A model generated the notes under the pieces. It had not been told where the DNA came from, did no database searches, and saw only the letters and a list, made by a program, of their open reading frames with translations. 64,000 bases of DNA from Topomyia yanbarensis (taxonomy: Eukaryota > Arthropoda > Insecta > Diptera > Culicidae): positions 158,484,580-158,548,579 of the forward strand of contig NC_080670.1 in assembly GCF_030247195.1 (NCBI RefSeq). The letters run 5' to 3'. Both the position numbers and the translations under genes were made by a program. Positions 11,384-22,229 of this stretch are shown piece by piece. Within the stretch, counting starts at the first letter, position 1. Each line of letters begins with the position of its first letter.

Positions 11384-12225
11384 CTTTCTCCTATAGAAAG
11401 GTTGTGCAATCATATACCATTCGACTTAGTTCGTCGAATTCGGCAAATGTCTGTGTGTGTGCGTAGGTATGTATGTATGTATGTATGTATGTGACCAAAA
11501 ATATGCACATCGGTTACTCAGAGACGGCTGATCCGATTTAATCAAACTTAATCTCTAATGAAAGGCACAATGTTCCCATAGGCTGCTATTGTATTTCATT
11601 AAATTCCGAATTCCGGTTCCGGAGTTACGGGTTTAAAAGTGCGGACACACAACAAATTCACGTTTTGCCTTTCTCCTATAGAAAGGTTATGCAATCACTC
11701 TGAACATCGTCAACTTAATCCCGGCAATTTTTTTTTGACTTACATAGGTCTTCTGTATTTTAACAGGGACTTAGTTAGGGGGATACGATGAAGGGTACCC
11801 TCCCTCATTCATCACCACCCTTCCCTAAACCGCCCTTTCCTCATCAAGTACCCCACTACCCGTTTTTTTTCTAGTTCCTCCAGAATAAATTTTTCTAGTG
11901 GGTCTGAAAAACCAGTGAAGAATTTGGTTTGAAATAATTATGAGTTGAGAAACTAATTTTAATTTTTTTGACAAGTTGAAACTTTTTGGCGGGGTCTAAT
12001 CCCCCGAACCGTCCTCCTGGATCCGCCGTTGGTTTCAAGTGTTTCAGCATCGACACATAGCAACTCAAGTTCGTAGCTGTCGATTCATTGTACGTGTGTG
12101 TAAATCGCACTAAATATGTAATAGACATTTCCACCAATATATTAAACATAACCAGCCATGGAATCGTAGTTTGGATAAATAAGAAAGGCACAATTGCACC
12201 ACTAGGTGGATTTAAACGGGTTTTA
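11384..12225 (-). repeat. Microsatellite-bearing mosquito repeat, composite copy 1
   Basis: Two successive starts of the same repeat (TTTGTCTTTCTCCTATAGAA at 11384, GTTTTGCCTTTCTCCTATAG at 11663), each followed by TGCAATCA. The first unit contains GTTCGTCGAATTCGGCAAAT, a GTAT microsatellite (about 11465-11492) and the AAATGAAAGGC...GTTCCGGAGTTACGGGTT core. The far end reads GAAAGGCACAATTGCACC, then ACTAGGTGGATT near 12210. A hAT-like end (CTGGATCCGCCGTTG near 12020) interrupts it, and the same interruption is seen at 28503-28620. Orientation is arbitrary. No protein encoded. Confidence 0.7.
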
Positions 12226-13102
12226 TTGTTGATAAAGATACCTGATTGTTTCAATACTCTGTTGAAAAGGATTATCTACTTCCATCTCAAATCAAACTCA
12301 TTGAACATTTCAGAGATCATTATCCGGCCATAACAGGTATCGAAGCTAATTAGATACGTGTTAGAGTGAATGACAGCAACCAGGTGCGCCAGATTGCTTG
12401 CTGTGATCGTTTAACGAAGCAATATCGTATCTACATACCCGTCTGGTCAATGTAAATTGATGGTGTGGTCATAAAACCGAGTTTGAAATGCTGAAATACG
12501 GGATGGACTGCTTCCAGAATTTTTCACATGAACGCGTTAATATTTTGATATGGAAACAATAGAATTCAACAAAAAATCGCAGAGCATAAAATTGTTTCAG
12601 ACTAGCTATGAGTGACCTTTGGCGGTTTACTAACTATGTGCTCCAGAGGGATCCGGGTTTTGGGTGGTGTATTTCTGCAACTGTATGTCTTTTTATTGTA
12701 ATGTCTTCGATTAATATGTTACAATGCACATACTTATAAAAAAACCAACTTGAATCTTTTAATTTTTAATTTAAAGATTCTTTTCCAATACTAAAATTAT
12801 ACAAATGAGAGACACTCTTGAAAAACTGAGAGCAAACATCCAATGGATTCGTACAACCGTACTGCGTGCGATGAGTTAAGTATAGGAAAAATTCAGTTCT
12901 TCGGAAAGAACTTCCCAGTACGTTGCGATCAAGTTTTACTAGAAGCGCAGGAGAGTCTGTCATATATCTGACAGCAGGTCGAAACTGAAAAGTTGTTGCA
13001 GAAAGATTCGTCTGTTTCGCAGTTTAGGGAGATTGATGAGGGCACAGCGAGGTAGCTGGAATAGATTTTGACGGGATGACCGACTAAGTGCAAAACTGTT
13101 AA
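12226..13102. other. AT-rich DNA, nothing recognised
   Basis: Only short frames with no motifs. Confidence 0.4.
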
Positions 13103-14790
13103 CGTTTTGCCTTTCTCATATAAAGAAAGGCTATGCAATCACTGTAAAAATCGACTTTTTATCCGAGGCCCGGAGGGCCGAGTGTCATACACCATTCGAT
13201 TCAGTTCGTCGAGATCGGCAAATGTCTGTGTGTGTATGTATGTATGTGTATGTGTGTGTGTCATTTAAACTCACACAATTTTCTCAGAGATGGCGCAAGA
13301 TGAAACTCAGATCTGAAAGGTATAACGCTCCCATAAGCTGCTATCGAATTTTTAGTTGATATGACTTCCGGTTTTGGAGTTACGGGTTCAAGAGTGCGGT
13401 CACACAGCAAATTCCCATATAAACTGGTACCACCATAATGTTCAAATGATGTAAAACATATTAAAATTGATGTAACATTACTCTAGTTTGCGGGTCTGGA
13501 TCACTAATGATCAATCAAAGCAGCTTCGACCACATTGGCCACCTATGACAGTTCATGACGCCCCCGGGGAACCCGCCAAGTTCCTAAGCAAATATCACAC
13601 CCATTCCCCAACGAATTCTCTACCGATTTTTACAAACTTGATTTCAAATGAAAGATACAGTAATGCCATTGACTGCTGCTGAATTTCATTCGGTTCTGAC
13701 TCTTGCTTCCGGAGTTACAGGGGTATTACTAAGGATACACTGGAATTTCCCATATAAATCGGTACAATCGTAATACCTCAGAGGCAAAAAACTATTGAAA
13801 TGGTCACCAAATTACTTCTAATCGCAGATCTAGATCAATGATTTCCAATCAAACATTCTTTGAATATATTGTCCACTATCAACGATTCCGGATTAAAGTC
13901 ACACCGGTTCTTCGGTGCTGACTGAACCGATTTTCTCAAACCAAGTCTCAAATGGAAGGCAAAATATGCAGTTGAGTGTTGCGTTGCCGCCACATCGGTT
14001 TCTCGGAGATGGCTGAACCGATTTTTACAAACTAAGATTCAAATGAAAGGTATCATATTCCCATAGGTTGCTATTGAATTTCATTTTCAACCGACATCTT
14101 GTTCCGGATTACGAGTTGAAGAGTATGGTTACAAAACAAAATTTGTTGATTTGTCCACATTGGTTTCGGAATTTTCTGAACCGATTTTGACAAACTTGAT
14201 TTTAAATGAAAGGTCCATCAGCTGCTGTTGAATTTTGTGTGGATCCGAGTTCTGGTTCCTGAATTACAGAGTGATACGTACGATCACGCAGCAAATCCCG
14301 ATTCTAACGAATTCTGCGATGTGATGATTTTTTTTCCAAAATGTAAACACAACTGTTGAATTTGTAGATCTAAGTCACCAACAGTCATGCAAAGTCTCTT
14401 TGGCCACACTGACCACCATCGACGGATCCGGAAGCATCCAATTTCAGAATAACGGTTATATTGGTTTCTCGAAAATGGCTAGACTGATTTGATCAACTTA
14501 GTATCAAATGAAAGGTGTTGCGTCCCCGGAAACTGATATTAAATTCCATCTCTATCCGACTTCCGGCTCCGGAGTTACGGGTTGTGGAGTGCGATCACAT
14601 AGAAAACTCTGATTCAAACCGATACCGCGATGAATGTAAAAAGGTGCTCTTATATATACTTACCAAGTGTAATAATAATGAAAGACATTTCCATAATGTT
14701 ATATTGTACGAACCAGCTATTAAATCATAGTTTGGAGAAATGAGAAAGGCACAATTACACATCTAGGTGGATTAAAACAGGTTTTTTTTT
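13103..14790 (-). repeat. Microsatellite-bearing mosquito repeat, long copy 2 with internal tandem units
   Basis: Starts GTTTTGCCTTTCTCATATAA, then GGCCCGGAGGGCCGAGTGTC, GTTCGTCGAGATCGGCAAAT and a GTAT/GT microsatellite (about 13225-13262). A core of roughly 250-330 bases then recurs about four to five times. Each core contains AAATGAAAGGT, a CCCATAGGCTGCTATTGAAT-like block, CCGACTTCCGG, GGAGTTACGGGTT and GATCACACAGCAAA-like blocks. The far end reads GAGAAAGGCACAATTACAC, then TAGGTGGATTAAAACAG. GCCTTTCTCAT occurs inverted near both ends, so a DNA-element origin with terminal inverted repeats is possible. Confidence 0.75.
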
Positions 14791-14842
14791 GTACCCGTTG
14801 GATACGATTAATGCGGACGGCGTGAAACGGAACCTCCATTTT

Positions 14843-15927
14843 TTAGAATGCTGGTTTGCAGTGCGTTGTATTGTGTTGTTTGTATTGTTTAATCATTGAA
14901 ATCGCGCGAGAGTTGCGTTTGATGAGTCCTAGTACAGTGTAGGCTTCAGCCATAACGGAAGAGAAATGTGTGTTGAAACGTAGCTTACGATCGGAACTTA
15001 CACAAAAATCCTTGACGGATGCAACTCGTTCTACGGGAGCAGAATTCATCGAGTATTCGAACAAAATTGGAAAAAAAATGCCGGCGTCGGCGGTAAAACA
15101 TGATGATGAGTTATGTTCTACCATAGACCATGCAGTAGACTTGGGTGCAACGCCCAACTCCTACTTTGCAGAAAGCAAAGAATTCTTCACATTTCCTTTC
15201 GATCATGCCCATATGAGCCTGCCTAGTTCTAGGTTTCCGTTCTAAGTGTATAACTGATTCACTCTAGAATACCTATCCGTCTTTCAATTTCATTGCTTTC
15301 GGTTCTCTTAGTCTCAAATTTGCCGAAAATAGCCAACAAAAACGATACAGTAGAACCTTGCGGAAATTAAAACATAGTAACATAGTAACAAAATTGGAAA
15401 ATGTACCTGCTTGAAAGTGATTTTTCTGCATTTTGAATATTCACACTCATTCCTTTTCGGTCACTCCAGTTGAAATGCACAACAGGCTACCATAGTTGCT
15501 ATAAAACGGTAAATTTTCAGATCGACGACATACATGACATTAGACGACGACAATTCACTGCAGAGGTCGTTCACAAAGAGTACAAATAGAAGAGGTCCAA
15601 GATGACTCCTTGATGTAATGTGGAAAGGACCCAAGAGTGTTGTTCCAAGTCATACAGAGGCACTATCATTCGCAAGGTACGACGAAATCCAATTAGTCAG
15701 CAAGTCCGGCAGTCCGGTCAGCCTTAGGTTTTCCACAGCAAGCTGATCCGTCGAAATCTTTCAAGACATCGATGTACATCGCATCGATCTGTTGTTTTTC
15801 CAATTTTACAATTAGCGATGACAGTCAGACTAGTAGTTGTAGAGTTCTTTCTTACAAAACTATTCTGATCCGAAGTGATGATGTGTTTTAATGGGGGATA
15901 GATAACATTTTGTGGATTGGTGATCAA
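14843..15927 (-). pseudogene. Jockey/CR1-like reverse transcriptase remnant
   Basis: Minus-strand peptides in order are LKHIITSDQNSFVRKNSTTT (near 15860, the fingers region), RSHLGPLLFVLFVNDLC (near 15590), VMYVVDLKIYR (near 15530) and KLRFNTHFSSVMAEAYTVLG plus LIKRN (near 14950). These match the order of palm and thumb blocks in Jockey or CR1-type ORF2. The Y-A-D-D active-site motif has become YVVD, and frameshifts separate the pieces. Upstream endonuclease and ORF1 are absent. Confidence 0.75.
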
Positions 15928-16280
15928 AGCTTTTTTTTTTCATTTTATGGGATAAACATTCTCAGCAAGAAAGCGAATGAATAAAGGATATGCCAGTAGC
16001 GCCAGAGATGAACAGCAATTCTTAATGATCGATGCTGGAGCCGCCCGACTCCAGAAATTTCTCGAGACCTGACAGCGCCGTGTTCAACTGGAACCCATAT
16101 ATCATAGTTTACCGATCTGTATATTTCACATCCTAAATAGCTCTCACTTGAGTAGTATAACTTTAAATTTTACCTTTCCCTACCCAGTAATCTCTAGCTA
16201 TTGGAATGTCGTTGAAAAGTAAAAAAAAATTCTCGATGGTATTTGAGTAGTGCGAATGCGACTGAACGAAATATCTTCTT
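15928..16280. other. Spacer, nothing recognised
   Basis: AT-rich DNA between the reverse transcriptase remnant and the hAT-like left end. Confidence 0.4.
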
Positions 16281-17457
16281 CAGGATCGGATCCAGAAAAA
16301 AATGAGGAGGTCTGAAATTTCGATTTCAAAATGTGCATTGTGCAAGACGTAATATATAATAATCTCATATAATTTAAATCAGATTTGGCAGTCTGGTTTG
16401 GAGTGATTTTTAGTTTAGTACGAGTTTAAAATAGAAACTAATTTAATATTTTTCTAATTTAAAACTAACAGAAAAATAGAAACTAATTTAATATTTTTTT
16501 AACTGTCATGTGTCCAACAAAAAAACACCTTTAACAGGCCAACGAGGGTACCCGGGTACCCACAAATTGAAATGCTCATAACTATGGCTTCCATTAACCG
16601 ATTTGGACACTTTTAGATGCTTTGGATTTAGGAACTCGTCCGCTTTTTGCTTCTGTAAAATTGAACCGGATGAACGGATCTGGTTCTCAGTAATCCGGAT
16701 TTTCCGGAGTTATGTTCCAGTACTAGGGTATGATTTGTAAATTTTAATAATATTCTAGCAACATAAGTATCAAAACTCTTCAAATTGTCTGGGAAGTTTG
16801 TTATTTATTGTTACGGGACGCTATGGCCATTCGAAAAATGGAATGGGAACGGACTGGCCACTCACGGTCCCACGGGAACCTGCTCCGGAATGTCCGTTCC
16901 GGGGTCATATCACCAAATGGTTCCAAAACCACGAGATACAGCCTACTGATGCAATTCCAAGAATTTTTATAGTCATATTGCTAGTATTTCATTGAAATTC
17001 ACAAATAGTATACCAGCACTGGAACATGCTTCCGGATATCCGGATTCCCGGAAACCGAATGAAATAACCCGATTAATTTTTTGCCAATTCTACAAGTGGA
17101 TGAGTTCCTAAATTCAAAACACTTAAAAGTATCAAAATCGGTTAGAAATTACCATAGTTATTGGCATTTCAGTTTTGTGGGTACCCGGGTACCCACGTCG
17201 GCCTGTTACGTAGTAAAAAAATTCAGGAGCCCCTCCTCACTCCCTCCTTACTATATCAACAATATTATTAACCCAAAAGCTTAATTTAGTGAAGTTCTAA
17301 GGTGTCACAAAGTTTCAATTTCCAGCTATGGATAAAACATGGGAATTTCATTAATTGAAACATAAAAAGGTACCCGGGTACCGCGTCGGATACATAACGG
17401 TTGAATTTGGGGGGGGGGGTGTTCGAACTACCAGAACTTTCCCCCTGGATCCGCCAC
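16281..17457. mobile_element. Possible hAT-like element enclosing a GGGTACCC fold-back element
   Basis: The right end reads CTGGATCCGCCACTG, the inverted form of CAGTGGCGGATCCAG, a common hAT-type terminus. The left end CAGGATCGGATCCAG resembles it. The 8-base flanks, ATCTTCTT and ACCTTATT, agree at six positions. Beyond the nested element little remains. Decay makes this less certain than the other hAT-like calls. Confidence 0.45.
16503..17400 (+). mobile_element. GGGTACCCGGGTACCC fold-back element, copy 1
   Basis: Terminal strings are ACTGTCATGTGTCCAAC on the left and, inverted on the right, AACCGTTATGTATCCGAC. Long inverted arms of roughly 300 bases meet around 16850. A 16-base perfect palindrome, GGGTACCCGGGTACCC, occurs in each arm (16546-16561 and 17179-17194), with a shorter version at 17369-17382. 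TTAA precedes the left end and TTGA follows the right, so a TTAA target (piggyBac-like) is possible. Non-coding. Other copies are at 37129 and 59951. Confidence 0.75.
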
Positions 17458-18599
17458 TGACCTTATTGCTTGACTTTCGAAGGCAGATCATTTCAATGTG
17501 CTGACTATATCCAAAGAACGTGAGACACATAGCCTGGGCAGATGTCCAAGTGCCAGTTCTGTAAGCCATGTGCCGAAACAACTAAAGAAAATTCATCTGC
17601 GGAAACCAACTAACAAACAACCTTTGACATTTGCTGATACGCCACAGACAGCCTGCCAAAAAACAAATGCCGAACAAACAGCACTCCACGGCATCTCCAA
17701 ACCAATAGCCAACATATCCAGAGAAGTAAAAAAAAAAAGAAGACGGCTATACCAGAGTCACTCGAACACTAAAAGCACCAAACATCTAATAGCGAAAATC
17801 AAAGCTGCTCTAGCAATGACGACATGCACGCAAACACGAGCGAGAGAGAATGCAGACGGAACGAGCATCAAGCTACAGAGGGTTAACCTGACCATTGCTC
17901 ACTACCGAGAAAAAAAATTAACGCAAGCAGCGGAAAGCAGTGCACCCAGGATAAACAAAAGCAATAATATTTGTTTATTATTAAACCTTTCAAAAAAGGC
18001 AAATTTCTCTGGAGTTTAAACCTCAAATCAATAATATGAATAACAATAAACACTTCTAGCTTTTTCTGATTGGTGGGATGAGTCGCATATGTGTAAACTG
18101 TACAGATCGGTGATCTCATCCGGTTTATTTTAGCTACCGTCTGCTGGAAGTAAACGTTGAACGTTGCACCTGCGACGACTGGCTTAGGAAAGTAGCTCCG
18201 CACCCTATGAACCGCCACACCAGGGCAAAAACCGTACTGCTAAGTTTAGTTAGTTTAGTTTCCGATTCCGCTCAGATATCATCAGCAATCAGAACTTCTG
18301 CATTTGCAGGACATCATCTGTGTTCAATCGTTTGCTTGGGAACACAACGGTTTCAACATCTATCTAAGTGACCAATTCGGCTCCCACAGACTGATGAGTC
18401 GAAGTCGCAACATTAATTTAAAACTAATAAAATAGGAAATGTAAAAAAAATCTTCCAAAGATTCGGTAAACATGATTGATAAATATTCAATGCTTGAAGT
18501 GTGGGTTTGACATTTCTGGTTATTAAAAATATGGCATTTATATATTTTTTAAAGTTTACATTTTTGCATTACGGGTGCTTTCCTTCTAGGTAGATTACT
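17458..18599. other. Unassigned DNA with a basic 173-codon frame
   Basis: A plus-strand frame (17498-18019) would encode a lysine/threonine-rich protein without a recognised domain. Its composition follows an A-rich stretch and it has no obvious start context, so I do not call it a gene. A short string, TACCGTCTGCTGGAAGTA near 18135, recurs near 48230. Confidence 0.35.
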
Positions 18600-20560
18600 C
18601 AACAAACCATCATCCTTGTTATGTGTCAGACCATTCTCATCATGCCCCTCCTTGGCACAAGGCAAGCTACAATTACATCATACGGACGAAGAATGGCACC
18701 GGGGAAAAATACGCACGAGCCCATTTCCGAGTCGCCACCTGTTGAGCGTGCCTCAATCGACGGAAAGGGACATGAGAAAACAACGAAAAAAAACAATTTC
18801 GACGCACTCCGGAAAACAACTCTACCGATACTTTCTCGGAGAAGGGGCTCCATGTCAAAACAATTCATTATAAAATGTAAAGAAATTCACACGCACTTTT
18901 TCCCTTTTTTGTTGGACTTTTGTTCTCCGCGAGGAGACGAACCGGGGGCGAACCAGCTGATGCGCGAAAAATTGGGCACGTGCTTTCCCTGCACACACGC
19001 GGTAATGCGATTACACAACCCGCGGCCCGAGTGAGTTGTGGCATCGCGCATAGCCAACGGGGCATATCCTTGTACGCGCGAGCATTGAACCTGGCTCATC
19101 AGGATTGACGGGTTAATTGCAATCAAGATTGTTGACCTTCATTTATTCCCATTTACAGTGGCCGCAATGTTTTCGCTTTGGGTACTGCGAAAGCACACGC
19201 GAGGGGAAAAAACTTTGGTCCGAAAATTAAACGGAACAAACGGACTTCATCGGTGGGTGCAGTGACCGCTTTCCAAACTATCATCGAATGCCGGCTTTGT
19301 GAGAAATTGGCGATTCCCAAGAAGGGCTTCACAATTGGCGTTCCATCAGTTGCGAAGGGGAGCGGTCGGTCATCTGGGGAGAGAGACAGAGAGAGGGAAA
19401 AGTTAAGATTTTCTCTAAATCTAGCCCCTGGGGTCACACCGACTCACACACGCCGACGCTGCTGCTGCTGCCGCCGTCTTTCGACCGCTCTAGATTGTAC
19501 GCTTTGGCATAGGTCCGCAGCCAGATTACGACCGAAGCCTCGATTTCTACGCTTCGAGAGAAGATTATACTTTATTATCTCGTCAGTAATCTTCTTTTCG
19601 CACAACGTTGACCCTTGGCAGAGCCTTTAATTCGTGTGGTCGTCTTTAACTATTCAAGTGCAATGAAACGGCTGCCGGTAGGGTTTGCGAGTGTTGGAGG
19701 AGCGCGCGGTGCAATGAAATTGATCCCCTTTGGTTGTCCGCGAGTCCACGGCTGCAGCATTTACAGTCGACCCCGGCCATATCTATTCCGATCCTTGTAC
19801 AGGCAACCAACCCAGCTAGGGAATCGCAAATGGGAACGGAACGGAACGGGTAAGAGGGTATCACGTTCCTATCCGAACGCGCGCGCTCTCGCGATGGACC
19901 CTAGCGAAAATCGTGCGTTAAATTTTATCTCACGACTCGACTGTATTTTTTCGCGTATTTTCTTCCTAACCTCCGCCGACTGACTCACGGATGGGTCGCG
20001 CGGGTGGATGAAATCGATTTTGTACCATATTTTTGCGCTCGCTGCACTCGTTCGCAAGATAGGAAGTGCCCCCTGGGAAATGAGCTGGTTAATGGGCTTG
20101 AAATAGTTTTCTTCGATGCCGGAGCATGCGTTCGGGATTCAGCAGATATCGCACACGGTTCACGACTGTGACTGACTGGGCTGAGCTGGGAAGGAGGATT
20201 TGTCCGTTTTTTTACTTCTTCTTCTTGTTGCTGATCTCTCGGCTACAGTAAGATGAAAGTTCCAAGCTAACTGCAGAGATGAACTTAATTTGATAATGTG
20301 TAATATCAGCTGTCAATGAATGTGATTGGAAAAGTTGTTTGGATTCGCCGTCTTTGGCATTTCGTCGACAGCTTCAACGTCAACTATAGCCGGAGAAATG
20401 TTGGGCACTTAATTAACCATTCGTGAGGGAAACGATGGGCAATGATTCGTACCCAGATTCGAATCGGGCACTTTGATTGAAGACTAGATGTGATGTGATG
20501 TGATGTGTTTTGAAGCCACCATCAGCTCAAGGTTTTTCCAGTGTATGCGGGTAGACTTAT
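18600..20560. other. GC-richer, apparently single-copy region
   Basis: This stretch is visibly richer in G+C and CG dinucleotides than the flanks and lacks transposon signatures. It includes a GAGAGAGACAGAGAGAGG tract (19378-19397), a GCTGCTGCTG run (near 19458) and many mutually overlapping frames of 60-150 codons on both strands, typical of GC-rich non-coding DNA. A TGATG tandem (20488-20507) lies at its end. It could hold promoter, enhancer or 5'UTR sequence of a host gene, but I cannot identify an exon. Confidence 0.35.
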
Positions 20561-20602
20561 CGTAGCTCCGAAATTGATTATCATTTAACCTTCACATTAC
20601 TG

Positions 20603-20893
20603 TTGTTACTGAAGAGGGAACAAACGGGGATTGGGCGGCCCCGTAAGCAGAGACACTTACGCGCATACCGCGGGTTAAAAAGATCCTCTTCCAACAATAA
20701 CATCCAGCCAAAGGGTAAAAAATTTCGCTATACGTGCTTGAACCCACCTGATGGTTTGTTTGTAGAAGGGCGCGTCAAACTCCTATCGGACCTTCTGAAG
20801 TTTCCTTCAAGTGACTCAGGCTGGCTACCCACGTTCCCTCGTCCAGTCTTCAATTCGTATGATACCCTGATGCCCCAGCCCCTTCCCAGATAG
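20603..20893 (+). CDS. Unrecognised 96-codon frame with AT-hook-like motif
   Basis: The translation has a basic N-terminal half with IGRPRKQRHLR, resembling the GRPRK core of an AT-hook, and a proline-rich C-terminal half (GWLPTFPRPVFNSYD, MPQPLPR). An AATAAA lies about 65 bases after the stop (near 20959). This could be the last exon of a host or transposon gene, with the true start upstream, or a chance frame. No family recognised. Confidence 0.3.
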   Translation: MLLKREQTGIGRPRKQRHLRAYRGLKRSSSNNNIQPKGKKFRYTCLNPPDGLFVEGRVKLLSDLLKFPSSDSGWLPTFPRPVFNSYDTLMPQPLPR

Positions 20894-21980
20894 CATTTGT
20901 AATATAATGTAATTTGAATTAATATATGAGTTATTAAGAAATGATATGATGTATAGTAATAAAAATCTGATTTTAGTAATTCTGTTTTATTTATGGAGTA
21001 AGGGAATAGTCCGCGGGAGTGCTGTTCCTTTTAAGCCTCTTCTCCCGTAGGCATAAAACCTTCTCATTTTTTTTAAATTTTTTATCAAAAATACTTAGAA
21101 CATAAGATATCAGGTTAATAAAATTTTGATTCATTTAACAAGTTTATAATATACTATCTACAATCGGACTAGATACCGGCAGCGACTTTCCTGTCTCATA
21201 ATTCTCTCCTTATCTGCGTATACAACTTACTGCAGCTACGATTTGAATGCATCATTGCTCCTTTTTCCCAATCCAATACCTTGCGAAGACGGATGCCATC
21301 CGCAAGTATAGTATTCTGCAGCTCGACGATATATGCCTAATATTCAGTAAGCATCATTAAACATCTATGCATGTTGTACAGAAGTGAACATAATTAATCT
21401 AGTAATTGGCATAATGTGTTTAATAGAATGAAAATATGTATTAAAAATATGGGTTACAACTCCTCTAATATATAATGGATACTGAAAGCGCAGTTAATTT
21501 GAAATGGGTTAGTGGTCTAAAATATAGTGTGCTGGAATTAATGATAATGTGTTTATTCATAGGGTTATTGGAAAAGCCTTTCATTCCCTTTGCACGTAAT
21601 CTAGACTATACCAGATTGATTGCCGTCTTCGTGCTGGTAATCCTGGCACTATAATCCAACCTCCGTCGCAAATGCGGTCCGAGTTCGGCGCATTTCTCTG
21701 CACTTACAGCCCCCTATATTATAACTTAATACTACGAACTCTTGAGTTTAAACACACAATAGACCTTTCTCGTCAAAAAATTTTATATGATAGGATGCTT
21801 CCTTTTTTATCCCTAATTCGTTACTGCCGATTGCCGCGATGATTTGGTACCTCTGACTATTGAAAAAATCAAAAATAGTGCAAGCCGCTCATTTAACCCC
21901 ATATTCTGAATACCTATCTTGCCTTGTTTCCCCGTATTTTTACAACATTTGGATGAATTTACTGTGGGGAATACTAAAAG
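20894..21980. other. AT-rich DNA, nothing recognised
   Basis: No supported gene. A slightly GC-richer patch at 21600-21715 shows no recognisable feature. Confidence 0.4.
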
Positions 21981-22229
21981 GATGCCAGATCTGCATATAT
22001 ATTAGTAAATCTTCAGATTTTGCATTTTCACTGCAGATGTTTTGCAGATTACAAATATTTAGCAGAACAAAGCCTATGCCAGCCAATTTATACACAAGCC
22101 TTTAACATTTTTGATCATTTAAAATATATACATACTACATTTCTATGTCAAATTTATTGAAAATTTTTCTAGCAATCTGCAGACTTTTATATTTTCACTG
22201 CAGGCTATTGTTTAAATAGACCTGGCATC
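21981..22229. mobile_element. Possible small inverted-repeat element
   Basis: Begins GATGCCAGATCTGCA and ends with the inverted form, GACCTGGCATC. Inside, CTGCAGAT and ATCTGCAG blocks are also inverted (near 22035 and 22175). About 250 bp, AT-rich, non-coding. No clear target duplication. Confidence 0.4.

Noticed and set aside
11465..11492. Regular direct repeats considered as a CRISPR-like array
   Set aside because: Simple GTAT microsatellite within a eukaryotic dispersed repeat; no spacer structure and no cas-like genes anywhere.
14970..15245. 91-codon plus frame
   Set aside because: It is antisense to the Jockey-like reverse transcriptase remnant, which has recognisable motifs on the minus strand.
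17400..17460. GTTCGAACT near 17422 as a tRNA or SINE B-box
   Set aside because: No A-box or cloverleaf around it; the site is the subterminal region of a hAT-like end.
17498..18019. 173-codon basic frame as a possible nucleic-acid-binding protein
   Set aside because: No recognised domain, low-complexity Lys/Thr composition, and an A-rich run within it. Kept as unassigned DNA.
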